Positions 8,535 to 18,587 of a stretch of 64,000 bases of DNA are shown piece after piece. The stretch is taken from the NCBI GenBank assembly GCA_002292375.1, contig DBBV01000018.1, positions 179,072-243,071 on the forward strand, written 5' to 3'. Each line of letters starts with the position of its first letter. Positions within the stretch are counted from its first letter, which is position 1. The position numbers were made by a program, and so were the translations under genes. The notes under the pieces were generated by a model. That model made no database searches. It was not told where the DNA came from and saw only the letters and a program-made list of their open reading frames with translations. The stretch is from Methylococcaceae bacterium UBA975 (GTDB lineage: Bacteria; Pseudomonadota; Gammaproteobacteria; Methylococcales; Cycloclasticaceae).

Positions 8535-9434
8535 TTAGTTGTAAACAGCGCCAACTTTACTGTTATTTTTGCCATTAATTTGTTCTGTAATATAGTGTCC
8601 CGCAGCGACTAGTTGTTCTAAATTAATGCCGGTTTTTATTCCCATACCGTGCAGCATATAAACTACGTCTTCGGTTGAAACATTACCCGAAGCGCCTGCA
8701 GCATAGGGGCAGCCACCAAGCCCAGCGACAGAAGAATCAATATTGGCGATGCCATACTCTAGACAGGCCAGAATATTAGCCAAGGCTTGGCCGCGGGTAT
8801 CATGGAAGTGTAGGGCGAGTTTTTCTGCCGGTACTTCTTTTATCACGGCAGCGATCATTTCGCGGGCCTTGGTCGGTGTACCGATACCGATGGTGTCACC
8901 AAGAGATACTTCGTAACACCCCATATCTATAAGTGCTTTGCTAACCCGTACCACTTCAGAAACGGCAACATCGCCTTCATAAGGGCAGCCTAACACGCAT
9001 GAGGTATAACCACGAACGCGAATACCCAGTTCAGCGGCTTTAAGCATAATCGGTTCAAAGCGTTGTAAGGACTCAGCAATACTGCAATTGGTGTTTTTTT
9101 GGCTGAAGGTTTCAGATGCGGCTGCAAAAATAGCCACTTCTTTTGCGCCACTCTCAATCGCACGTTCAAAGCCACGAAGGTTAGGGGTTAATACAATGTA
9201 GGCGGTGTCTTCTCTAAGGGGTAATTGATTAAGAACATCTGCCGCGTCGGCCATTTGAGGTACCCATTTGGGGCTCACAAAGCTGGTCACTTCAATGTCT
9301 TTTATACCGGCGTCACATAGTTTGTTGATTAAGTTGGTTTTTACCTCCGTCGATACGTTGGTTTTAATATTTTGCAAACCATCGCGGGGTGACACTTCAA
9401 CAATTCTAACGCTACTGGGGTAATTATGACTCAT
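8535..9434 (-). CDS. mvaB: Hydroxymethylglutaryl-CoA lyase
   Basis: A 299-residue HMG-CoA lyase (LiuE in leucine operons). It splits HMG-CoA into acetoacetate and acetyl-CoA. The TIM-barrel start VSPRDGLQN (about 14-22) carries the catalytic Arg and metal-binding Asp, and the signature GLGGCPYAAGASGN near 238-251 carries the active-site Cys. LHFHDTRGQ supplies the metal-binding His residues. It lies 4 bp after the biotin carboxylase subunit gene. Its presence with methylcrotonyl-CoA carboxylase identifies the operon as leucine/isovalerate catabolism. Confidence 0.93.
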   Translation of the reverse strand: MSHNYPSSVRIVEVSPRDGLQNIKTNVSTEVKTNLINKLCDAGIKDIEVTSFVSPKWVPQMADAADVLNQLPLREDTAYIVLTPNLRGFERAIESGAKEVAIFAAASETFSQKNTNCSIAESLQRFEPIMLKAAELGIRVRGYTSCVLGCPYEGDVAVSEVVRVSKALIDMGCYEVSLGDTIGIGTPTKAREMIAAVIKEVPAEKLALHFHDTRGQALANILACLEYGIANIDSSVAGLGGCPYAAGASGNVSTEDVVYMLHGMGIKTGINLEQLVAAGHYITEQINGKNNSKVGAVYN

Positions 9435-9438
9435 CGCC

Positions 9439-11442
9439 TTATTCCTTACTCTTAAATGTAATTAAGGTCGCATCGGCTTCTACAAAATCATTCTCAGCAT
9501 AGAACACTTGGTCAATTTCGCCATCAAACGGTGCGCTTAAGGTATGTTCCATTTTCATCGCTTCAATAATAGCCAGTGGCTGACCTTCAGTAACGGCATC
9601 ATCATTAGCAACGAGTACCTTTAATAATTTGCCTGGCATCGGCGCGATGATGTTTGATGCGCCGCCAGCAGTAGATAAATCAGGTTCAAATGGGTTCACT
9701 TCGGTGAGCGAATACCAACGATTTTTCCATGAAATGAGGATGATGTTGTCGTGTCTCAGTGTAATAAAACGTTCCCAACTGCCATTGATTTGTAATCGAA
9801 TAACGTTGTTGGCTTTAGACTCAGCAGTAATATCAAGGTCATTTTTTAGGTGAAAAATGTAATGATTAACATTTTCTGTGACTTGAACTTCAATATCATC
9901 GCTGTCTTCATAGTTGAAAAATAAGCTGCGTTGGCTTAAACCACTCGGCCTCCAACCAGTGGTGTCAAACCAAGGGGAGTTGCTATCTGCGGCTGCTTTG
10001 GCCACCGTATTGACGGCTTGTTTTTCATCCAGAAGGATACTAACAGCGGCGGCGAGTAGCACATTTTTTGGTAATTCAACTTGGCTATCGGAAAGCAGGG
10101 TCTCTAATTTTTTGTCGATATATTGAGTATCAATTTTATTAGCAATAAAGTCCGGGTGCGTGGCTAAGGTTTCTAAGAAAGCAATATTGTTTTCAACGCC
10201 AATTATGCCTGTTTCGCCCAAAGCATTGAGCAAGCGTTCGCGGGCTATTTCACGGTCCTCACCCCAAACAACTAATTTAGCGACCATAGGGTCATAAAAT
10301 ACGCTGATGGTATCGCCTTGTTCTACACCCGTTTCAACGCGCAAGTTCTCGTCGGTTTCTGGGAAACGTAAGTGATGTAACTTGCCGGTAGAGGGTAGGA
10401 ATAAGTTATTAGGGTTTTCCGCATATAAGCGCGTTTCGAAGGAGTGCCCTGTGCTGGTGATTTGTTCTTGTTTTAACGGCAGGGCTTGACCTGCAGCAAC
10501 ACGAACTTGCCATTCAACAAGGTCTTGCCCGGTAACCATTTCGGTAACGGGGTGCTCTACTTGTAGCCGGGTGTTCATTTCCATAAAGTAAAAAGACCGG
10601 TCTTCACCCACAATAAACTCGATGGTTCCAGCACCTAAGTAATTAATAGCGCGGGCCGCATTAACGGCTGCTTCACCCATTGCTTGACGTGTTTTTTCAT
10701 CTAAGAACGGTGAAGGGGTCTCTTCGATAATTTTTTGATGGCGACGCTGTAATGAACATTCACGTTCGTGAAGGTGTACGTAGTTTTTGTGCGAATCACC
10801 AAATACTTGAAATTCAATATGCCGGGGTTTACTGATATAACGTTCCAGTAATACGCGGTCATCGGCAAAGGCATTGATTGCTTCACGTTTAACAGAATCG
10901 AGTAATTCGGCAAATTGATCAGCCGAGTTAACCACTCGCATACCCTTACCGCCACCGCCAGAAACCGCTTTAATTAATAGCGGAAACCCCACCTTTTCAG
11001 CTTGTTGCTGTAAATAATCGGGGTCTTGGTTTTCACCGTGATAACCCGGCACAACGGGCACATTGGCTGTTTCCATAAGTGCCTTAGCAGCATCTTTAGC
11101 ACCCATTTTTTCTATCGACTCAGCGGAAGGGCCAATGAAGGCGATACCTGCTTCTGGACAGGCTCGTGCAAAGCCGCTGTTTTCAGATAAAAAGCCATAC
11201 GCGGGGTGAATGGCATCAACATTGACTTTTTTAGCCAAAGCCAATAATACGTCTGCTTTTAGGTATGATTCATCGGGACGCGAACCACCAATATGGTATG
11301 CCTCATCCGCTAGCTTTACATGCCGTGAATCACGGTCTGCATCTGAATAAACGGCTACACTGGTGATGCCCATTTTTTTTAATGTGGAAATAACTCGGCA
11401 AGCGATTTCGCCACGGTTTGCAATTAACACTTTTTTAAACAT
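9439..11442 (-). CDS. liuD: Methylcrotonyl-CoA carboxylase alpha (biotin-carrying) subunit
   Basis: A biotin-dependent acyl-CoA carboxylase alpha subunit of about 667 residues. Order of domains: biotin carboxylase N-domain from MFKKVLIANRGEIACRV, ATP-grasp with KAVSGGGGKGMR and MNTRLQVEHPVTE, a BT linker, and a C-terminal biotinyl domain with EAMKMEH near residue 630. I place the start at ATG 11442, five codons inside the TTG at 11457, because GAGG then sits correctly upstream and the protein begins like its family. It works with the beta subunit encoded immediately upstream. Geranyl-CoA carboxylase is similar and cannot be fully excluded, but the leucine neighbours favour methylcrotonyl-CoA. 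Confidence 0.92.
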   Translation of the reverse strand: MFKKVLIANRGEIACRVISTLKKMGITSVAVYSDADRDSRHVKLADEAYHIGGSRPDESYLKADVLLALAKKVNVDAIHPAYGFLSENSGFARACPEAGIAFIGPSAESIEKMGAKDAAKALMETANVPVVPGYHGENQDPDYLQQQAEKVGFPLLIKAVSGGGGKGMRVVNSADQFAELLDSVKREAINAFADDRVLLERYISKPRHIEFQVFGDSHKNYVHLHERECSLQRRHQKIIEETPSPFLDEKTRQAMGEAAVNAARAINYLGAGTIEFIVGEDRSFYFMEMNTRLQVEHPVTEMVTGQDLVEWQVRVAAGQALPLKQEQITSTGHSFETRLYAENPNNLFLPSTGKLHHLRFPETDENLRVETGVEQGDTISVFYDPMVAKLVVWGEDREIARERLLNALGETGIIGVENNIAFLETLATHPDFIANKIDTQYIDKKLETLLSDSQVELPKNVLLAAAVSILLDEKQAVNTVAKAAADSNSPWFDTTGWRPSGLSQRSLFFNYEDSDDIEVQVTENVNHYIFHLKNDLDITAESKANNVIRLQINGSWERFITLRHDNIILISWKNRWYSLTEVNPFEPDLSTAGGASNIIAPMPGKLLKVLVANDDAVTEGQPLAIIEAMKMEHTLSAPFDGEIDQVFYAENDFVEADATLITFKSKE

Positions 11443-11457
11443 CTGATCTATCCTCAA

Positions 11458-13065
11458 TTACATTCTAAAGACGCCGAAACTGGCTTTTTCTATCGGCGTT
11501 TTAGCCGCCACAGCAAGCGACAAACCAAGGATGCGTCTTGTATCTCGTGGATCGATTAAACCATCATCCCATAGTCGGGCGGTGGCAAAATAGGGGTTAC
11601 CTTGTTCTTCATATTGGGCAAGAATAGGCGCTCTGAAGGTTTCTTCCTCTTCTGCAGACCAGTTATCGCCAGCTGCTTCAATGGCATCACGTTTAACCGT
11701 GGCTAAAACGGAGGCGGCTTGCTCCCCCCCCATGGTTGAAATGCGAGAGTTAGGCCAACTCCACAGCATTCGTGCACCAAAGGCGCGACCACACATACCG
11801 TAGTTGCCTGCGCCGTACGAGCCACCAATTAAGACGGTAAATTTAGGTACGCTAGAACAGGATACCGCTGTTACCATTTTGGCCCCGTTTTTGGCAATGC
11901 CTTCTTCCTCGTATTTTTTACCAACCATAAAGCCGGTGATGTTTTGCAAGAATAATAGAGGAATACCGCGTTGATTACACAGTTCGATAAAGTGTGTTCC
12001 TTTCAATGCTGACGGTGAAAATAGGATGCCGTTATTGGCGATAATACCTACCGGATAACCGTGTATATGGGCAAAACCACAAATAAGTGTCGGACCGTAC
12101 AACGGTTTGAACTCCTGGAATTCAGAGGCATCCACTAAACGCGCGATCACTTCACGCACGTCATACGGTTTTTTCGGGTCTTTAGGAATGACGCCAAGAA
12201 TATCATCGGTGGGGTACAGTGGTTCGCGCGATTCACGCACCTTAACATGCAGCTGCTTGGTGTCATTAAGGTGGGCAAGCACGTCCCGTGCAATCGCTAA
12301 GGCGTGTGAATCATCTTCAGCAATATGATCGGTCACACCGGATTGTTTACAGTGTAAATCAGCACCACCAAGCTCTTCAGACGATACGATTTCACCCGTG
12401 GCGGCTTTAACTAAAGGTGGGCCACCTAAGAAAATAGTGCCTTGCTCACGCACGATAATGGATTCATCGCACAAGGAAGGGATATACGCACCACCCGCGG
12501 TACAAGAACCCATAACAACGGCAATTTGAGGAATGCCAGCGGCAGACATGCGAGTTTGGTTATAAAAAAAACGACCAAAGTGTTCTTTGTCAGGAAATAC
12601 TTCGTGTTGTAAGGGTAAAAAAGCACCGCCAGAATCCACTAAGTAGACACAAGGTAAGCGGTTCTCTTCAGCAATTTCTTGTGCGCGTAAATGCTTTTTT
12701 ACCGTTAACGGGTAGTAGGTACCGCCTTTTACTGTCGCATCATTGGCGATAATCATGATTTCACTGCCGTGTACACGGCCGATACCGGTAATAATGCCAG
12801 CTGCAGGGGCGTCATCATTATAGATGCCGTAGGCTGCCAATTGCGAAAGCTCTAAGAATGGACTGCCAGGGTCGAGTAAGGCTTTGATGCGATCCCTGGG
12901 TAATAACTTGTCACGGGCCAAATGCTTAGCTCTGGCACGTTCGCCACCACCTTTAGCGGCGACCTTGATTCGCTCACTCAGTTCACCGACCAGTGATTCC
13001 ATCTGTTGCTTGTTTTCTTTGAATTCAGCGGATGCTGTTTCAATAATTGATTTGATAACGGGCAT
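11458..13065 (-). CDS. liuB: Methylcrotonyl-CoA carboxylase beta (carboxyltransferase) subunit
   Basis: A 535-residue carboxyltransferase subunit. It carries the N-lobe with [21 protein letters not shown] (about 39-59), the CoA-binding [16 protein letters not shown] region and the C-lobe [16 protein letters not shown] loop, all standard for MccB. It transfers carboxyl from biotin to 3-methylcrotonyl-CoA, giving 3-methylglutaconyl-CoA. It sits directly upstream of the alpha subunit with almost no gap, which fits a fixed stoichiometry. The 3-methylglutaconyl-CoA hydratase needed next is encoded divergently at 16177. Confidence 0.92.
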   Translation of the reverse strand: MPVIKSIIETASAEFKENKQQMESLVGELSERIKVAAKGGGERARAKHLARDKLLPRDRIKALLDPGSPFLELSQLAAYGIYNDDAPAAGIITGIGRVHGSEIMIIANDATVKGGTYYPLTVKKHLRAQEIAEENRLPCVYLVDSGGAFLPLQHEVFPDKEHFGRFFYNQTRMSAAGIPQIAVVMGSCTAGGAYIPSLCDESIIVREQGTIFLGGPPLVKAATGEIVSSEELGGADLHCKQSGVTDHIAEDDSHALAIARDVLAHLNDTKQLHVKVRESREPLYPTDDILGVIPKDPKKPYDVREVIARLVDASEFQEFKPLYGPTLICGFAHIHGYPVGIIANNGILFSPSALKGTHFIELCNQRGIPLLFLQNITGFMVGKKYEEEGIAKNGAKMVTAVSCSSVPKFTVLIGGSYGAGNYGMCGRAFGARMLWSWPNSRISTMGGEQAASVLATVKRDAIEAAGDNWSAEEEETFRAPILAQYEEQGNPYFATARLWDDGLIDPRDTRRILGLSLAVAAKTPIEKASFGVFRM

Positions 13066-13095
13066 GGTATTTACCTTGTTTTAAACGTCTAATGA

Positions 13096-14277
13096 TTAAA
13101 TGAGTTCAATCGCCATGGCGGTCGCTTCACCACCACCAATACAAAGGGTGGCAACACCTTTGCTTAGTTTTCTTGCTCTTAGTGCATGAATGAGTGTGAC
13201 TAAAATACGTGCACCAGAAGCACCAATAGGGTGCCCCAAGGCACAAGCACCGCCGTTTACATTCACTTTATTGGGATCCAGTTTTAGTTCTTTAATGGCA
13301 ATCATCGTAACCACTGCAAAGGCTTCGTTAATTTCAAATAAATCAACATCGCTTATTTGCCAATCACATTTTTTTAATAATAGATTAATGGCGTGTACTG
13401 GCGCTACACTAAACCAATCTGGGTCATCAGCAAACACGGTTTGAGCGGTAATTTTTGCGAGTGGTTGCAAACCTTGCTGCGCAGCTTGTTCTGCGTCCAT
13501 TAAAATAAGAGCGGCAGCCCCATCAGAGATAGACGATGCATTAGCTGCGGTAACACTGCCGTCCTTTTTAAAAGCGGGGCGTAAGCTACGAACTTTATCT
13601 AGATCAGATTTAGCAGGTTGTTCATCTTCGGCGAAGCTTGTTTCACCCTTGCGCGATTTAACGATAACCGGGGTAATTTCATCAATAAACGCACCGCTTT
13701 GAATCGCTTGATTTGCTCGCTTGACAGAATTAATGGCAAAGTCATCTTGCTGTTCACGGCTTAAGTCAAAACGTTCTGCGCCCATTTCAGCGAAAGTGCC
13801 CATTAACTGGCCGTGTTTTACATCACGTAGGCCATCGTAAAACATATGATCGATAACCTCGCCATCACCCAGGCGATAACCCTGTCGTGCCTTGCTTAAC
13901 AGATAGGGTGCATTTGTCATCGATTCCATGCCACCGGCGACAACACACTGTGCGTCACCCGCAAGGATTTGGTTGTAGCCATACATCACCGCTTGCATAC
14001 CCGAGCCACACATTTTATTTATAGTATTGCAGGGGGTTGATAGGGGTAGGCCGCCTTTAAGGGATGCTTGCCGTGCGGGCGCTTGGCCTTGTCCGGCGGG
14101 TAATACGCAACCAAAGTGAACACTATCAACTTGCTCCGGTTTTATAGCAATTGACTGGACAGCAGCTTTGATCGCTTCGGCGCCTAAATCAGAGGCGCTA
14201 AGGGAGGAAAATTGACCTTGAAAGGAACCTAAGGCAGTCCGCTTGGCAGCGACAATAACAACAGTTTTTGGATTCAT
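13096..14277 (-). CDS. Acetyl-CoA C-acetyltransferase (thiolase II)
   Basis: A 393-residue thiolase with a complete active site: acyl-accepting Cys90 in NKMCGSGMQA, the GHPIGASGARI His (about 353) and the C-terminal CIGGGEATA Cys (about 383). It condenses or cleaves acetoacetyl-CoA. In the operon it lies between the isovaleryl-CoA dehydrogenase and the carboxylase beta genes, and would finish leucine catabolism after HMG-CoA lyase and CoA-transferase. It contrasts with the Cys-less thiolase-like gene at 1056, which cannot share this mechanism. Confidence 0.92.
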   Translation of the reverse strand: MNPKTVVIVAAKRTALGSFQGQFSSLSASDLGAEAIKAAVQSIAIKPEQVDSVHFGCVLPAGQGQAPARQASLKGGLPLSTPCNTINKMCGSGMQAVMYGYNQILAGDAQCVVAGGMESMTNAPYLLSKARQGYRLGDGEVIDHMFYDGLRDVKHGQLMGTFAEMGAERFDLSREQQDDFAINSVKRANQAIQSGAFIDEITPVIVKSRKGETSFAEDEQPAKSDLDKVRSLRPAFKKDGSVTAANASSISDGAAALILMDAEQAAQQGLQPLAKITAQTVFADDPDWFSVAPVHAINLLLKKCDWQISDVDLFEINEAFAVVTMIAIKELKLDPNKVNVNGGACALGHPIGASGARILVTLIHALRARKLSKGVATLCIGGGEATAMAIELI

Positions 14278-14290
14278 GGAAAGTCTGTGT

Positions 14291-15451
14291 TTAGCTGGTT
14301 TCAGAGAATAATTCGCGGCCGATTAACATACGGCGTATTTCATTGGTGCCCGCGCCAATGTCATATAATTTGGCGTCACGTAGTAATCGACCCGTAGGAA
14401 ACTCATTAATATAACCATTACCGCCGAGGGTTTGAATAGATTCAAGCGCGACTTTAACCGCATTTTCAGAAGCGAACAGCAGTAATGCGGCGGCATCTTT
14501 ACGTGAATCATTACCCTTGTCGTATTGTTCGGCCACACGGTAAGCAAAGGCTCGCGTACTCTGCAGCGCAGTATACATATCGGCTATTTTGCCTTGCATT
14601 AACTCGAAGGTACCAATCGCTTTACCAAACTGTTTGCGTTCATGAATATACGGCAGGCAGATATCCATAGCTGCTTGCATAATGCCAATGGGGCCACCTG
14701 ATAACACCATGCGTTCGGTGTTTAAGCCGCTCATTAGCACTTTCACACCTTCATTTACCTTACCTAAGACGTTTTCTTCGGGAATCTCGCAGTTTTCAAA
14801 CACGAGCTCACAAGTATTTGATCCACGCATGCCTAATTTATCGAGTTTTTGTGCGGTAGAAAAACCGGGCATGGTTTTTTCAACGAGAAAGGCAGTCATG
14901 CATTGTGACCCTGCTTCTGGTCCAGCGGTACGCATATAAACGACTAATACATCGGCATCTGGGCCGTTGGTAATCCACATTTTGTTGCCGTTGGCGACCC
15001 ATTTATCACCTTTCTTTTCGGCTTTACAGCTCATTGAGCCAACAACATCCGAACCAGCGCCAGGTTCTGACATGGCTAAGGCGCCGATATGTTCACCGCT
15101 ACAGAGCTTAGGTAAATACTTATGACGCTGTTCTTCGCTGCCATTTAAATACAGGTTGTTGATACATAAATTGGAATTTGCACCATACGATAAGGCGATG
15201 GCGGCAGAGGCCCTTGAAAGCTCTTCCATAACGACCAAATGGGATAAGTAATTAAGTCCGGTGCCGCCGTATTGCTCAGGAACTGTCATACCTAATAACC
15301 CCATTTCACCGAATTTTGGCCATAATTGGTTAGGGAACTCATTGTTTTTATCGGTTGATTCGGCCAAGGGTGCGACCTCACCTAGGGCGAATTTACGTAC
15401 CGCCTCGCGTAACTCGTCAATCTCATCATTTATGCGGACATTAAAGGGCAT
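14291..15451 (-). CDS. liuA: Isovaleryl-CoA dehydrogenase
   Basis: An acyl-CoA dehydrogenase of 386 residues, flavin-dependent, feeding electrons to ETF. The usual MCAD catalytic Glu near the C-terminus is replaced ([14 protein letters not shown]), while a Glu is present in [12 protein letters not shown] in the middle of the protein. That shift is the hallmark of isovaleryl-CoA dehydrogenases. I place the start at ATG 15451, with GGAG upstream; an earlier in-frame start at 15496 gives a 15-residue extension without family support. It is the first gene of the leucine operon and is read away from the tandem palindromes at 15505-15539. Confidence 0.92.
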   Translation of the reverse strand: MPFNVRINDEIDELREAVRKFALGEVAPLAESTDKNNEFPNQLWPKFGEMGLLGMTVPEQYGGTGLNYLSHLVVMEELSRASAAIALSYGANSNLCINNLYLNGSEEQRHKYLPKLCSGEHIGALAMSEPGAGSDVVGSMSCKAEKKGDKWVANGNKMWITNGPDADVLVVYMRTAGPEAGSQCMTAFLVEKTMPGFSTAQKLDKLGMRGSNTCELVFENCEIPEENVLGKVNEGVKVLMSGLNTERMVLSGGPIGIMQAAMDICLPYIHERKQFGKAIGTFELMQGKIADMYTALQSTRAFAYRVAEQYDKGNDSRKDAAALLLFASENAVKVALESIQTLGGNGYINEFPTGRLLRDAKLYDIGAGTNEIRRMLIGRELFSETS

Positions 15452-15504
15452 AGTTGGCTCCAAACATTTATAGTTGCTATAGGAAAATACTAGCACTATA
15501 CTAT

Positions 15505-15539
15505 TTCTAATACAAGTTAGAATCTAATACACTTTAGAA
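15505..15539. promoter_or_regulatory. Two tandem palindromes, likely operators of the TetR regulator
   Basis: Two copies of the pattern TCTAATACAnnTTAGA follow each other with a 17-bp period. The arms TCTAA and TTAGA are at 15506-15510/15517-15521 and 15523-15527/15534-15538. In the first copy the arms extend to perfect 6-bp TTCTAA/TTAGAA. They lie in the 97-bp gap between the divergent liuA and tetR genes. Size and placement fit TetR dimers bound side by side, so both operons are probably repressed together and released by an acyl-CoA. The regulator-site match is inferred. Confidence 0.75.
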
Positions 15540-15548
15540 AAATAAAAA

Positions 15549-16187
15549 ATGCTCACAAATAAAACTAAAGCACAGACGAAAGCGGGTAAAACTTATCAAC
15601 TTATATTGGATGCGGCAGCAAAATTATTCAGCAAGCAAGGCTACCATGGCACCTCTTTAAAAGAGATAGCCAGCAATGTTGGGATGCAGGCAGGAAGCTT
15701 ATATTACCACTTCGAATCGAAAGAAGTGTTGATGCAGGAAGTACTGGATAAAAGCATTCAACTGATTTATTCAACGGTCCAGTCAGAAGTGGCTAAGTTG
15801 GATAAACAGGCGGGCTTTGCAGAATTATTGACCGCTGCGATACACGGCCACTTAATCGCAATTTTATCGTACTCCGATTACACATTGGCGAGCATCCGTA
15901 ACTATGGACAAATTCCAGCGGCGGTACATAAGGCGTCACAATTTGCCCGCGATGACTATGAACAATTTTGGCGTGGTTTTATACAACAAGCAGAAAGGAC
16001 AGGTGCCATTCGAGAAGGCGTGGATGGTCATTTGCTACGTCTGAGTGTGTTTGGCGCAATGAATTGGGCATCTGTGTGGTTTGATAGTAAAGAAAACAAC
16101 GCCGCTGATGTTGAAAAAATTGCTAAGTTTCAGGCCAATATATTTTTGAATGGCTGTCTTCCAGAAGGAGAAAAATATGGAATTTGA
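15549..16187 (+). CDS. TetR/AcrR family transcriptional regulator
   Basis: A 212-residue TetR regulator. The N-terminal HTH shows ILDAAAKLFSKQGYHGTSLKEIA (about 20-42) and GSLYYHFESKEVLM, typical of the family; the C-terminal ligand domain resembles those of acyl-CoA-sensing TetR proteins. It lies divergent to liuA with twin palindromes between, and overlaps the following hydratase gene by 11 bp. Leucine regulons of some proteobacteria are controlled by TetR proteins (LiuQ), so an isovaleryl- or methylcrotonyl-CoA-type effector is a fair guess. It probably controls both flanking operons and itself. Confidence 0.88.
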   Translation: MLTNKTKAQTKAGKTYQLILDAAAKLFSKQGYHGTSLKEIASNVGMQAGSLYYHFESKEVLMQEVLDKSIQLIYSTVQSEVAKLDKQAGFAELLTAAIHGHLIAILSYSDYTLASIRNYGQIPAAVHKASQFARDDYEQFWRGFIQQAERTGAIREGVDGHLLRLSVFGAMNWASVWFDSKENNAADVEKIAKFQANIFLNGCLPEGEKYGI

Positions 16188-16962
16188 AACAATACTAATG
16201 ACTGTTGATGAACGAGGTGTGGCCTCGGTTACCTTTAATCGTCCCGATGTACATAACGCAATGAGTGCCTTGTTTATTCAAGAGTTACAAGAAATTTGCG
16301 CCCTTATTGAATCCAGTAAAACAATACGTGTGATTGTTTTATCCGGCTTAGGCGAGAGTTTCTGTGCGGGTGGCGATTTAAATTGGATGAAAAGCAATAT
16401 TAATAAATCAAGGGCAAAACGCATTGAAGAAACGGCTGAGTTAGCCAATATGTTGGCTGCATTAAATGACTTAAGTAAGCCCCTCATTGGTCGCATACAA
16501 GGCCCGGCTTATGGCGGTGGTGTAGGCATGGTGTCTGTCTGTGATATCACTGTCGGTGTTAACACAGCCAAGTTTGCCTTAACTGAAGTAAAACTCGGTT
16601 TAACCCCAGCTACTATTTCACCCTACGTCGTTAAACGGATTGGCGAGGCAAATGCTCGACGTAACTTCTTTAATTCGCGTTTTTTTGATGCCCACGAAGC
16701 AAAACAAATTGGCCTGTTAAGTGAGGTGGTGACAGCTGAACAACTCGATGAAGCCATCGAAAAAGAAGTGAAGATGATTTTGAAATGCGCCCCCGGTGCT
16801 ATCGCATCAACTAAAAAACTAATCGATTACGTCAACACACACCAGATGCCGGATAACCGAATCTATACGGCGGCTAATTTGGCCGACGCATGGGAAACAG
16901 ACGAAGGTAAAGAAGGCATTGATGCTTTTTTAAATAAACGTAAAGCCAGTTGGCTTAACTAA
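16177..16962 (+). CDS. liuC: Methylglutaconyl-CoA hydratase
   Basis: A crotonase-fold hydratase of 261 residues. GLGESFCAGGDLNWMKSN, the oxyanion region GPAYGGGVGMVSVCDI and FALTEVKLGLTPATISPYVV match AUH/LiuC-type methylglutaconyl-CoA hydratases closely. It would hydrate 3-methylglutaconyl-CoA to HMG-CoA, the step missing from the - strand liu operon. I choose ATG 16177 because AAGGAG (16164-16169) lies 7 bp upstream; an in-frame start at 16150 has no such site. The start overlaps the TetR gene by 11 bp, so the two are translated together. Confidence 0.88.
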   Translation: MEFETILMTVDERGVASVTFNRPDVHNAMSALFIQELQEICALIESSKTIRVIVLSGLGESFCAGGDLNWMKSNINKSRAKRIEETAELANMLAALNDLSKPLIGRIQGPAYGGGVGMVSVCDITVGVNTAKFALTEVKLGLTPATISPYVVKRIGEANARRNFFNSRFFDAHEAKQIGLLSEVVTAEQLDEAIEKEVKMILKCAPGAIASTKKLIDYVNTHQMPDNRIYTAANLADAWETDEGKEGIDAFLNKRKASWLN

Positions 16963-16990
16963 GCAATAACGATTTAGAGGGTTAATAAAC

Positions 16991-18139
16991 ATGAATTCAA
17001 TATATTTTAATGAAGAGCACCGCATGCTGCGTGACCAGATTCGCCGTTTTGTTGAGCAGCGTGTGATGCCGCTAGCTGAACAATGGGAAGAAACCGGCAA
17101 AGTGCCGCGTGATATTTTACAAGAAATGGGTGAGTTGGGGTTTTTGGGTATTCGCTACCCCAGTGAGTTTGGTGGTAGTGACATGGATACCTTGGGGTCG
17201 GTTATTTTAGCCGAAGAGCTAGGTCGTTCAACATTTGGTGGTTTTGCGGTCACTGTGTTGGTACATACGGACATGGCATCCCCACATTTGGATAACTTTG
17301 GTAATCAGCAACAACTGGCTAAATACATGCCCGATATTATCAGCGGTAAAAAGATTGCTGGCGTGGCGGTCACCGAGCCCGATGTTGGATCAGACGTTGC
17401 TAATATGAAAACACGTGCCGTTAAAGACGGTGATGAGTATGTCCTAAATGGCTCTAAAATGTTCATTACTAACGGTGTACATGGCGATATATTTTTTGTT
17501 GCCGCTAAGACAGACACCGACGCCAAGCCCTCACGTGGTATTACCATTTTTGCTGTTGAAAAAGGCACGCCAGGCTTTAGCGTGAGCAAAAGCCTTAAAA
17601 AAATGGGTTGGTTGTCATCGGATACGGCTGAACTGGTGTTTGATGATTGCCGAGTGCCTGCGGAAAATATTTTGGGTGAACTCAACAAAGGCTTTTATTC
17701 CATCATGCGTAACTTCCAAAATGAGCGTTTGGTTCTTGGTGCGCAAACCATGGGGGAAGCGTCTAAAGCCATTGAGTTAACGCTGGACTACGTCACTACT
17801 CGCAAAGCATTCGGCGGTGTTTTGTTTGATAAGCAAGTGATTCGTCAACGCCTCGCTGCGCTTGCCGCTCGTGTAGAGGCGGGTCGGCAACTGGTCTATC
17901 ATGCGGCTTGGCTCGATGCTCAAGGCATGGATTGTATTAAAGAAGTATCAATGGCCAAAGCCTATTGCGGCGAATTGGTAAATGAGGTTATGTATGATTG
18001 CTTGCAATTTCACGGTGGTTTTGGCTATATACGTGAAAGCGCCATTGAGCGTATGTACCGCGATGCACGTATCCAATCGATAGGTGGCGGTGCGACAGAG
18101 GTGATGCTTGAAGAAGTCTCAAAACGAATGGTTAGTTAA
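16991..18139 (+). CDS. Acyl-CoA dehydrogenase (branched-chain/citronellyl-type, substrate unknown)
   Basis: A 382-residue acyl-CoA dehydrogenase. FAD-contact segments VAVTEPDVGSDVA and MFITNGVHGD are present, and LQFHGGFGYIRE is the standard C-domain motif. As in isovaleryl-CoA dehydrogenase, the C-terminal catalytic Glu is absent (IQSIGGGATEVM) and a Glu lies in FQNERLVLG, pointing to a branched or bulky acyl-CoA. AtuD-like citronellyl-CoA dehydrogenases share this look. It sits 28 bp after liuC under the TetR gene. Leucine breakdown already has its own dehydrogenase, so this one probably serves another substrate of the island. Confidence 0.85.
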   Translation: MNSIYFNEEHRMLRDQIRRFVEQRVMPLAEQWEETGKVPRDILQEMGELGFLGIRYPSEFGGSDMDTLGSVILAEELGRSTFGGFAVTVLVHTDMASPHLDNFGNQQQLAKYMPDIISGKKIAGVAVTEPDVGSDVANMKTRAVKDGDEYVLNGSKMFITNGVHGDIFFVAAKTDTDAKPSRGITIFAVEKGTPGFSVSKSLKKMGWLSSDTAELVFDDCRVPAENILGELNKGFYSIMRNFQNERLVLGAQTMGEASKAIELTLDYVTTRKAFGGVLFDKQVIRQRLAALAARVEAGRQLVYHAAWLDAQGMDCIKEVSMAKAYCGELVNEVMYDCLQFHGGFGYIRESAIERMYRDARIQSIGGGATEVMLEEVSKRMVS

Positions 18140-18154
18140 CGAGAGAGAATAAAT

Positions 18155-18568
18155 ATGTCAGAAGGATTTAGTGTAGATCAAATGCAAATAGGGCAGTCCG
18201 CATCCATGAGCAAAACGGTAACAGAGGCTGACATCATTTTGTTTGCCGGTATTACCGGTGATTTTAACCCCGCCCATATCGACGAAGAGTATGCCAAAAA
18301 CAGTATGTTTAAAGGGCGGATTGCCCACGGTATGTTATCGGCAGGTTTTATTAGTGCTACCTTGGCAATGAAGTTACCAGGTCCAGGTTGCATCTATTTA
18401 AACCAAAGCATGAAGTTTAAAGCACCTGTACGAATCGGCGATACAGTTACAGCGACCGTTACCGTAACAGATATAAATATCGATAAAAAAATTGTTAAAT
18501 TAGATACCATTTGTAGCGTTGGCGACACGAAGGTTTTGGTCGGAGACTGTGCAATGATGAAGCCCTAA
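18155..18568 (+). CDS. MaoC-like (R)-specific enoyl-CoA hydratase
   Basis: A 137-residue single hot-dog domain protein of the PhaJ type. The hydratase motif appears as FAGITGDFNPAHIDEEYA (about 30-47) with the Asp and His of the catalytic pair, followed by GRIAHGMLSAGFISATL. These enzymes add water to trans-2-enoyl-CoA giving the (R)-3-hydroxy product. It follows the acyl-CoA dehydrogenase by 15 bp, so it is a plausible next step for that enzyme's product, distinct from the (S)-specific crotonases in the same operon. Confidence 0.88.
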   Translation: MSEGFSVDQMQIGQSASMSKTVTEADIILFAGITGDFNPAHIDEEYAKNSMFKGRIAHGMLSAGFISATLAMKLPGPGCIYLNQSMKFKAPVRIGDTVTATVTVTDINIDKKIVKLDTICSVGDTKVLVGDCAMMKP

Positions 18569-18587
18569 TAGCCACCGGAGAAAAGAC

